This document shows positions 57,942-64,000 of a DNA stretch of 64,000 nucleotides, in pieces. Where the stretch lies: contig NZ_JQMJ01000004.1 of the NCBI RefSeq assembly GCF_000744655.1, forward strand, positions 3,596,001-3,660,000. Direction: 5' to 3'. Position 1 is the stretch's first letter. Each line of letters begins with the position of its first letter. This DNA is from Streptacidiphilus rugosus AM-16. Lineage in GTDB: Bacteria > Actinomycetota > Actinomycetes > Streptomycetales > Streptomycetaceae. A program made the translations under genes and the position numbers. The notes under the pieces were generated by a model. The model made no database searches, was not told the origin of the DNA, and saw only the letters and a list, made by a program, of their open reading frames with translations.

Positions 57942-58775
57942 TCAGAGGTCGAGGTCGAGGTCGACGACGACGGGCGCGTGGTCGGAGGTGCCCTTGCCCT
58001 TGCGGGCCTCGCGGTCCACGTACGCGTCGCCGACGGCCGCGAAGAAAGGCTTGTTCGCGTAGGCCAGGTCGATCCGCATGCCCAGGTTCTTCGGGAAGCC
58101 GAGCCCGCGGTAATCCCAGAAGGTGAAGGGCTGGTCGTACTTGAGCGCGCGCGGGAAGACGTCGTTCAGGCCCGCCTCGCGCAGCTCGGCCAGGGCCGCG
58201 CGCTCCGCGTCCGTGACGTGCGTGGCGCCCTCGAACTTCTTGATGTCCCAGACGTCGGTGTCCGCAGGGGCCACGTTGAAGTCGCCGAGGACGGCGAAGG
58301 GACGCTGCCCGGCGGCGTCCTGGCGCACCGCGTCGCGCAGGGCGGAGAGCCAGCGCAGCTTGTAGGCGTAGTGCGGGTGGTCGACCTCGCGGCCGTTGGG
58401 GACGTAGACCGACCAGACCCGGACCGGACCGCAGGTCGCCGCGACGGCGCGGGCCTCGATCTCCGGCTCGGCGGGGACCAGCGTGTCCTCGGCGGCCAGC
58501 GCAGGGTCGAGGTAGCCGGGCTGGCCGGGGAGGTCCCTGACGACGTCCTCGATGCCGATCCTGGACAGGATCGCCACGCCGTTCCACCGGCCGTTCCCGT
58601 GGGCGGCGGCCTCGTAGCCGAGCTCGCGGACGGAGTCGTAGGGGAAGGCGTCGGTGGCGCACTTCAGCTCCTGGAGGCAGAGCACGTCCGGCTGCGCGGA
58701 ACCGAGCCACTCCAGCAGCTTGTCCAGTCGGGCGTTCACCGAGTTGATGTTCCAGGTGGCGATGCGAACGGTCAT
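57942..58775 (-). CDS. xth: Exodeoxyribonuclease III
   Basis: This 277-aa EEP-fold DNA-repair nuclease has IATWNINSVNAR at the start, LQELK with catalytic Glu36, the middle GDFNVAP and the final TSDHAPV. It acts as an AP endonuclease and 3' exonuclease in base-excision repair. The length is normal. It is a leftward single-gene unit convergent with the lysoplasmalogenase gene. Confidence 0.96.
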   Translation of the reverse strand: MTVRIATWNINSVNARLDKLLEWLGSAQPDVLCLQELKCATDAFPYDSVRELGYEAAAHGNGRWNGVAILSRIGIEDVVRDLPGQPGYLDPALAAEDTLVPAEPEIEARAVAATCGPVRVWSVYVPNGREVDHPHYAYKLRWLSALRDAVRQDAAGQRPFAVLGDFNVAPADTDVWDIKKFEGATHVTDAERAALAELREAGLNDVFPRALKYDQPFTFWDYRGLGFPKNLGMRIDLAYANKPFFAAVGDAYVDREARKGKGTSDHAPVVVDLDLDL

Positions 58776-58960
58776 GCGCCCAACCTACCGCCGGGCACCG
58801 ACAGCGACGCCGCCGAGCGCGCCCAGCGCGCCGCGGGCGACCGAACAGCATCCGAACACGCCCCCGGTCGGGGCCCGCCCGGGGGGTCGGTGCGTCCGCC
58901 GGGTCCGGCGTCCGCCATGATGGTCTGCGCCCGGAGGGTCACCGGCCCCCGGCACGATGC

Positions 58961-58990
58961 GGGACAGAGCGGGACAGAGCAGGACAGAGC
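58961..58990. repeat. Three 10-bp tandem repeats upstream of the CtaG-like gene
   Basis: GGGACAGAGC occurs twice and AGGACAGAGC once, back to back, ending 24 nt before the start codon. They could affect the leader or a binding site. Confidence 0.85.
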
Positions 58991-59014
58991 GGCAGCGGGA
59001 AGCAGGCGAGGACG

Positions 59015-60082
59015 ATGACCGGAACGACGCTCGCGTCGGGTTACAGCGGCCCGCCGGCCTGGCAGTGGTCGGACCTGGTGACCAGCTGGCAGCTCGAACC
59101 CGTCGTGCTGGCCGCCGCCCTGCTCCTGGGTGCGCTGTACGGACTCGGTCTGCTGCGGGTGCGCCGCACCGGCGGCGCCTGGCCGGCCGGGCGCACCCTC
59201 GCCTGGTACGGCGGACTGGCCCTCTGGGTCTGGTCGACCATGTCGGGCGTCGGGGTGTACGAGCGGATCCTCTTCACCGACCGGGCCGCGCAGGTCGTCG
59301 TGCTGCTGATGCTGGTGCCGCTGCTGCTGGGCATGGGCGGGCCGGTCTCGCTGATCGCGGAGTCGTCGAGCGAGTGCGGCCGCGACCGCCTGCTGCGGGT
59401 GCTGCGCAGCCGGCCCTCCAAGGTGCTGATGTTCCCGGCCGTGTCGACGGCGCTGCTGATGCTGCCGCCGTGGCTGCTCTACTTCACGTCCTGGTACCAG
59501 CACACGATGACCAGCCAGTCCTGGAACGTCGGCCTGCACGTGGTCCTGGTGGTGCTGGGGCTCGCCTACTTCTGGCCGCGCCTGCAGATCGACCCGGTCG
59601 CGCACGAGTACCCGCAGCTGGTGGGTCTCTTCATCACCATGGCCGAGGTCATCTTCGACGCGGGCCTGGGCATCCTGCTCGTCTACGGCCACACCACCAT
59701 CGCCGAGCACTACTACACCGGGCTGCGTCGGCCCTGGGGGCCCTCGGTCCACCAGGACCAGATCTGGGGCGGCTGCACGCTCTGGGCGCTGGGCGACATG
59801 GCCGGGCTGCCCTTCCTCGCGGCGCTGGTGCGCCGCTGGATGGTGAAGGGCCGCGCCGAGACCGCTGCCGTCGACGCGGCGATCGACGCGCAGATCGCCC
59901 GCCAGCGCGAGGCCGCCGCCTCCCGCCGAGCGGCCACGGCCGGCGCCGCCGCCGCCTCGGGCGACCCCTCCCCCGGCGCCGCGGCTGCGGCCGAGCCGGA
60001 GGACGACGACCCGGAGATGATGCGCCCCTGGTGGCTCGACGACCCGAACCTCGCCCACCGCTACAGCAGGGACCAGGGCTGA
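59015..60082 (+). CDS. Cytochrome c oxidase assembly protein (CtaG-like)
   Basis: This 355-aa membrane protein of the Caa3/CtaG assembly family has eight or so helices. Typical features are MSGVGVYERILFTDRAAQVV, then PWLLYFTSWYQHTMTSQSW and HTTIAEHYY. The family is linked to copper delivery to cytochrome oxidase. The hydrophilic C-terminus (from about residue 285) is Ala-rich with PEDDDPEMMRPWWLDDP at the end. GAGG lies 4 nt before the ATG. It is a single-gene unit. Confidence 0.9.
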   Translation: MTGTTLASGYSGPPAWQWSDLVTSWQLEPVVLAAALLLGALYGLGLLRVRRTGGAWPAGRTLAWYGGLALWVWSTMSGVGVYERILFTDRAAQVVVLLMLVPLLLGMGGPVSLIAESSSECGRDRLLRVLRSRPSKVLMFPAVSTALLMLPPWLLYFTSWYQHTMTSQSWNVGLHVVLVVLGLAYFWPRLQIDPVAHEYPQLVGLFITMAEVIFDAGLGILLVYGHTTIAEHYYTGLRRPWGPSVHQDQIWGGCTLWALGDMAGLPFLAALVRRWMVKGRAETAAVDAAIDAQIARQREAAASRRAATAGAAAASGDPSPGAAAAAEPEDDDPEMMRPWWLDDPNLAHRYSRDQG

Positions 60083-60178
60083 GTTCCGTCGGCCTGATCA
60101 GCCGCGGGTGCCGCGGGGAGGCCGGCCGCGGCGGACCCGGCCGAGGGGCAGGCAGACACCCTGCAGCCGTCCGCCGCC

Positions 60179-60769
60179 TCAGAGGAGCTGTGAGCCCTCG
60201 GCCACGACGACCCCGTACAGGTCGTGGACGGTGACCAGCGCGGCACGGTGGAGCTGGTCGGCGGTCACCTCGCCTGCGGCGGTCCGCAGCGGACGGGTGG
60301 CGCAGGCGTCGGCGACAATGGTGACGTGACTGCCGCGGAGGAAAGCGCCCTGGGCGGTGAAGGCGACGCACATGTGGGTCATGAACCCGGCGAGGACCAC
60401 CGTGTCGTTCCCCGCCTCCTCGACCAGGCGGTCCAGCCCGGTGCCGAGGAACGCGTCCGGCTTCCCCTTGACGACGGTGGGCTCGCCCTCGACCGGTGCC
60501 ACCCTGGGGTGGATCCGGCCGATCTCGGCACGGATGTCGTAGGGGGTGCCCTCGCCGCCGTCGTTGACGACGTGGATGACCTTCGCCCCGGCGGCGCGGG
60601 CCCGGCCCAGCAGCTCGGCGGCCGCGTCCAGGGCCTCCCTCCAACCGTCGAGCTCCATGACGCCCTGGGTATAGGTGTTCTGGTAGTCGATCAGGATCAG
60701 CGTGGAATCCGCCAGGACGGCCGGCGCCTGGTCGAAGCCGTTGAGTTCACGGAGGGTGGTCGTCGTCAT
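60179..60769 (-). CDS. Isochorismatase-family cysteine hydrolase
   Basis: This 196-aa hydrolase has the catalytic triad Asp (LILIDYQNTY), Lys (VVKGKPDAF) and Cys (MTHMCVAF). Family members include isochorismatases, nicotinamidases and ureidoacrylate hydrolases; the substrate is not clear here. ATG at 60769 is used, with AAGGTG at 8 nt. It diverges from an AraC-type regulator that may control it through a triple half-site at 60829-60848. Confidence 0.9.
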   Translation of the reverse strand: MTTTTLRELNGFDQAPAVLADSTLILIDYQNTYTQGVMELDGWREALDAAAELLGRARAAGAKVIHVVNDGGEGTPYDIRAEIGRIHPRVAPVEGEPTVVKGKPDAFLGTGLDRLVEEAGNDTVVLAGFMTHMCVAFTAQGAFLRGSHVTIVADACATRPLRTAAGEVTADQLHRAALVTVHDLYGVVVAEGSQLL

Positions 60770-60828
60770 GGGAAGGGCACCTTTTCGATCGTCGATTCGA
60801 GGCCTTCTGGCGACTCCCACGCTACGAT

Positions 60829-60848
60829 CAACAAATTGTTGACAACAA
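60829..60848. promoter_or_regulatory. Alternating half-site operator between divergent genes
   Basis: CAACAAATTGTTGACAACAA holds three half-sites, CAACAA-A-TTGTTG-A-CAACAA, giving two overlapping palindromes. It overlaps a leftward promoter candidate (minus strand TTGTTG, 18 nt, TAGCGT at 60824-60819) and a rightward TTGACA. This is a good candidate binding site for the adjacent AraC/GlxA-type regulator. Confidence 0.6.
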
Positions 60849-60914
60849 GGTCGTACAAGCCGCAGAAACGGACACCGAACGGGGATTCCTGTCCCCCATG
60901 GGGAGGAACCACAG

Positions 60915-61904
60915 GTGGCCGTGGTCACGAAACGCATCGTCATCATGCTGTTCGACGGCGTGGACCTGCTCGACGTCACCGGGCCGCCGGAGGTCTTCGC
61001 GCTGTTGCGGCGGGAAACCCCGGACGCCGCCGGTTGTCAGGTGCTGCTGGCCGCGCGCAGCATGGAGCCGGTTCGCACCGCCGCCGGGGTGCGGGTGCTG
61101 CCCGACCTGACCTTCGAGGAGGCGGCCGGGCGACGCATGGACACCCTGATCGTGCCCGGCTCGGTGGAGGTCGACGGCGACGGCCGGATCCGCGCGCTGA
61201 CCGACCCCGAGGTGGTGCGGAGCGTCCGGGTGCTCGCGGCGCGGGCGCGGCGGGTGGCGTCGGTGTGCGTGGGCGCCCATCTGCTGGCGGCCGCCGGGCT
61301 GCTGGACGGCAGGCGGGCCACCACGCACTGGTCGACGGCGGCGCAGCTGGCCGCCGACTTTCCCGCGGTGGAGGTCGACTGCGATCCGATCTTCATCCGG
61401 GACGGACGCGTCTGGACCGGCGCAGGCATCACGGCCTGCCTGGACCTCGCGCTGGCCCTGGTGGTCGAGGACTTCGGGGAGCCGGTGGCCATGGCGGTGG
61501 CCAGGCAGTTGGTGATGTACCTGAAGCGCTCCGGCGGGCAGAGCCAGTTCAGCGTGCCCACCAGGCCGACGACGACCACCCGCCGCATGGACGCGCTTCG
61601 CCAGTACGTGCTGCGGCACCTGGACGCCCCGCTGACCGTGGCCGACCTCGCCCGGCAGGCCCAGGTCGGCGAACGCCAGCTGGGAAGGATCTTCCGTGCG
61701 GAGGTCGGCTCGACCCCGGCCGCCTACGTGGAGTCACTTCGGGTCGAGGCCGCGCGCAACCGCCTGGAGGCGACCGAGGACACCGTGGAACGGGTGGCCA
61801 CGACGTGCGGCTTCGGCACCACGGACACCCTGGTCCGGGCCTTCCGCCGCAGTCTGGGCGCCACGCCCACCGAGTACCGGCAGCGGTTCCGCCGCCCCGG
61901 CTGA
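60915..61904 (+). CDS. GlxA-family AraC-type transcriptional regulator
   Basis: This 329-aa regulator has an N-terminal DJ-1/PfpI-like domain (residues 7-170, IVIMLFDGVDLLDVTGPPEV, then SVCVGAHLLAAAGLLDGRRATTHW). Two C-terminal AraC helix-turn-helix units follow at about 225-325 (LTVADLARQAQVGERQLGRIF, then TTCGFGTTDTLVRAFRRSLG). It senses a small molecule and regulates nearby genes. GTG at 60915 follows GGGAGG by 8 nt. It diverges from the isochorismatase-like gene, its probable target. Confidence 0.92.
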   Translation: MAVVTKRIVIMLFDGVDLLDVTGPPEVFALLRRETPDAAGCQVLLAARSMEPVRTAAGVRVLPDLTFEEAAGRRMDTLIVPGSVEVDGDGRIRALTDPEVVRSVRVLAARARRVASVCVGAHLLAAAGLLDGRRATTHWSTAAQLAADFPAVEVDCDPIFIRDGRVWTGAGITACLDLALALVVEDFGEPVAMAVARQLVMYLKRSGGQSQFSVPTRPTTTTRRMDALRQYVLRHLDAPLTVADLARQAQVGERQLGRIFRAEVGSTPAAYVESLRVEAARNRLEATEDTVERVATTCGFGTTDTLVRAFRRSLGATPTEYRQRFRRPG

Positions 61905-61921
61905 GCGTGGCAGCCCGACAA

Positions 61922-61962
61922 GCGCCGTACCCCTCCCCGAGGACCGGGGAGGGGTACGGCGT
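61922..61962. terminator. Bidirectional terminator between araC-type and pntB genes
   Basis: GCCGTACCCCTCCCC and GGGGAGGGGTACGGC form a perfect 15-bp stem with a 7-nt loop. It lies 17 nt after the AraC-type stop and 65 nt after the convergent pntB stop. Confidence 0.9.
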
Positions 61963-61988
61963 GGCACGGAAGCGGAAGCGGGCGCGGG

Positions 61989-62015
61989 CGCGGGAGCGGG
62001 AGCGGGAGCGGGAGC
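61989..62015. repeat. Hexanucleotide repeat (GCGGGA)n
   Basis: Four or so copies of GCGGGA/GGGAGC, preceded by related GCGGGC units, lie between the terminator and the pntB stop. It is a simple repeat. Confidence 0.8.
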
Positions 62016-62027
62016 GGCGGGCGCGGC

Positions 62028-63491
62028 CTAGCCGACCGGGACCTGCTGCGGGCGGGAGCTCGCGCCGTGGTCATCGCCGGTGCCCAGGGCCTGGAGGATC
62101 TCGTCCACGCTCTGCTTGGCGTCGCCGAAGAGCATGCTGCTGTTCTCGCGGAAGAACAGCGGGTTCTGCACGCCCGCGTAGCCGGAGGCCATCGACCGCT
62201 TGAAGACGACGACCTGCTCGGCCTCCCAGACCCGCAGCACCGGCATGCCGGCGATGGGGCTGGTCGGGTCCTCGGCCGCGGCCGGGTTGACGGTGTCGTT
62301 GGCGCCGATGACCAGCACCACCGAGGTGTCCGAGAAGTCGTCGTTGATCTCGTCCATCTCCAGGACGATGTCGTAGGGCACCTTGGCCTCGGCCAGCAGC
62401 ACGTTCATGTGTCCGGGCAGGCGGCCGGCCACCGGGTGGACCCCGAAGCGGACCTCGACGCCGCGCTCGCGCAGACGGCGGGTCAGCTCGGCGACCGGGT
62501 GCTGGGCCTGCGCGACGGCCATGCCGTAGCCCGGGGTGATCACCACGGAGGTGGCGCGGGCCAGCAGTCCGGCCACCTCGGCCGCGCGCATCTCGCGGTG
62601 CTCGCCCTGCTCCTCGTCGCCCCCGCCGGAGGGCGCCTCGATGCCGAAGCCACCGGCGATCACCGAGAGGAAGGAACGGTTCATCGCCTTGCACATGATG
62701 TAGGAGAGGTAGGCGCCGGAGGAGCCGACCAGCGCGCCCGTGACGATGAGCAGGTCGTTGTCCAGCAGGAAGCCGGCCGCGGCCGCGGCCCAGCCGGAGT
62801 AGCTGTTCAGCATCGAGACGACGACCGGCATGTCGCCGCCGCCGATCGAGGCCACCAGGTGCCAGCCCAGCGCCAGGGCCAGCACGGTGACGGCGATCAT
62901 CAGGCCGAGGCTCGGGCTGACCGTGAACCACACCGTGAGGGCGGCGAAGGCGACGAGCGCGCCGAGGTTGAGGTAGTTCTTGCCGGGCAGCATCAGCGGG
63001 CGCGAGGCGATCCGCGCGGACAGCTTCAGGAAGGCGACGATCGAGCCGGTGAAGGTGACCGCGCCGATGAAGATGCCGATGACGACCTCGGCGTGGTGGA
63101 TGCTCAGCAGGTCCGCGGCGACGTGGGTCTGCGCTGCGCCGTGCGACTCGACCTCGAGGTAGCCGTTCCAGCCGACCAGCACGGCGGCCAGGCCGACGAA
63201 GCTGTGCAGCACGGCGATGAGCTCGGGCATCTGGGTCATCTCGACCCGGCGCGCGCGGTAGAGGCCGATGGCCGCGCCCAGTGCCATAGCGATGACGATC
63301 AGGGCCACGGCTCCGGCGTTGATGCTCTGGGCGGCGAACACCACGGTCGCGACCAGGGCGAGGGCCATGCCCACGATGCCGTAGGCGACGCCGGCCCGGG
63401 AGGTGCGGTGCTGCGAGAGTCCGGCCAGGCTGAGGATGAACAGCAGCGCGGCGACGAGGTCCGCGGCGTGTGCGGCCGTCGTGGAAGTCAT
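62028..63491 (-). CDS. pntB: NAD(P) transhydrogenase subunit beta
   Basis: This 487-aa membrane subunit couples hydride transfer between NADH and NADP+ to proton flow. About nine helices lie in the first 280 residues. The soluble NADP-binding domain follows, with [51 protein letters not shown] and [14 protein letters not shown]. The start is ATG at 63491. It lies 6 nt downstream of pntA, so the pair is translated together. Confidence 0.97.
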   Translation of the reverse strand: MTSTTAAHAADLVAALLFILSLAGLSQHRTSRAGVAYGIVGMALALVATVVFAAQSINAGAVALIVIAMALGAAIGLYRARRVEMTQMPELIAVLHSFVGLAAVLVGWNGYLEVESHGAAQTHVAADLLSIHHAEVVIGIFIGAVTFTGSIVAFLKLSARIASRPLMLPGKNYLNLGALVAFAALTVWFTVSPSLGLMIAVTVLALALGWHLVASIGGGDMPVVVSMLNSYSGWAAAAAGFLLDNDLLIVTGALVGSSGAYLSYIMCKAMNRSFLSVIAGGFGIEAPSGGGDEEQGEHREMRAAEVAGLLARATSVVITPGYGMAVAQAQHPVAELTRRLRERGVEVRFGVHPVAGRLPGHMNVLLAEAKVPYDIVLEMDEINDDFSDTSVVLVIGANDTVNPAAAEDPTSPIAGMPVLRVWEAEQVVVFKRSMASGYAGVQNPLFFRENSSMLFGDAKQSVDEILQALGTGDDHGASSRPQQVPVG

Positions 63492-63497
63492 CGTGGC

Positions 63498-64000
63498 TCA
63501 GCCCTTCGAGAACATGGACAGCATGCGGCGGGTGACGGCGAAGCCGCCGAAGATGTTGATGCTGGTCAGCAGGACGGCCACGAAGGCGAGCGTGGTGACG
63601 ATCCAGCTCTCGTGCCCGATCTGCAGCAGGGCGCCGATCACCATGATCCCGGAGATGGCGTTGGTGACCGACATCAGCGGGGTGTGCAGCGCGTGGTGGA
63701 CCTTGCCGATCACGTAGTAGCCGATCACCACCGCCAGCGCGAAGACCGTGAAGTTCTGCGCGAGCTGGGCCGGGGCGTAGGCGACCAGGCCGAACATGGC
63801 GAGCATCCCGGCCCCGATCAGGGCGAACCGGGCCGCAGGGGTCAGCTTCGGCTCCTTGGGCGCCGCGGGCTGGGCCGGCGCGGCCGCGGGCTGCGCCACC
63901 GGGGCGGCGGAGACCTGGACGGGCGGCGGCGGCCAGGTGATCTCGCCGTTCTGGACGACCGTGACGGCCCGCTGCACGACGTCGTCGAAGTCGACGGTGA
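63498..64000 (-). CDS. pntA: NAD(P) transhydrogenase subunit alpha, C-terminal part (window edge)
   Basis: The reading frame is open through the window end, so the 5' part lies outside. The visible 167 residues hold the end of the NAD-binding domain ([17 protein letters not shown]), an Ala/Pro-rich linker and three or four helices of the membrane domain ([21 protein letters not shown] and [14 protein letters not shown]). This junction is typical of single-chain PntA, not of a split PntAA/PntAB. It precedes pntB by 6 nt. Confidence 0.93.
   Translation of the reverse strand, partial: TVDFDDVVQRAVTVVQNGEITWPPPPVQVSAAPVAQPAAAPAQPAAPKEPKLTPAARFALIGAGMLAMFGLVAYAPAQLAQNFTVFALAVVIGYYVIGKVHHALHTPLMSVTNAISGIMVIGALLQIGHESWIVTTLAFVAVLLTSINIFGGFAVTRRMLSMFSKG

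Overview
The window is high-GC actinomycete chromosome of the Streptomyces/Kitasatospora/Streptacidiphilus type. The evidence is the GTG and TTG starts, tight 4-nt gene overlaps, XRE(DUF5753)/DUF397 pairs, a GPP34 protein, FbiC (coenzyme F420), futalosine-route menaquinone genes, a 14-subunit nuo operon and an actinobacterial-type KorAB. No rRNA, tRNA, IS element, prophage or CRISPR array was recognised.

Layout. 1-5866: GPP34 protein, XRE/DUF397 regulator pair, an EthD-like protein of unknown function, a second XRE regulator, an SDR and a PPOX-type flavoprotein. 5879-8506: fbiC. 8726-14520: a LolA-like anchored protein with a collagen-like stretch, a secreted sphingomyelinase-like enzyme, an orphan lipoprotein solute-binding protein, a DeoR regulator and RarD. 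14649-21566: a KimA-like APC permease, KorB/KorA, an orphan response regulator and a polyprenyl diphosphate synthase. 21698-37825: nuoA to nuoN, all leftward, with most genes overlapping by 4 nt. A good match to a Streptomyces Rex operator lies upstream of nuoA. 38315-44556: leftward mqnA, mqnC, a barrel-less amidohydrolase-like protein, menG, a menJ-like reductase and a PIG-V-type mannosyltransferase. 44804-45007: a cold-shock protein with a structured leader.

45375-49668: a frameshifted MFS transporter behind a perfect palindrome, ThpR, a GNAT acetyltransferase and a DUF222/HNH protein. 49668-57863: a DacB-type carboxypeptidase, then a rightward accessory cluster (acetoacetate-decarboxylase-like protein, SDR, two paralogous amidohydrolases, sterol-desaturase-like hydroxylase, lysoplasmalogenase). 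57942-64000: exonuclease III, a CtaG-like cytochrome oxidase assembly protein, a divergent isochorismatase/AraC-type regulator pair, and PntB/PntA, with pntA cut by the window edge.

How it fits together. The centre is a respiratory island. MqnA and MqnC make the naphthoquinone precursor, the polyprenyl synthase supplies the side chain, MenG methylates, and the MenJ-like enzyme saturates the chain. The resulting menaquinone is reduced by complex I, whose operon appears to be redox-regulated by Rex. KorAB, PntAB, FbiC and the CtaG-like protein add further redox functions. The least explained part is the ADC/SDR/amidohydrolase cluster at 51467-56079, which looks like an undescribed catabolic or tailoring pathway.
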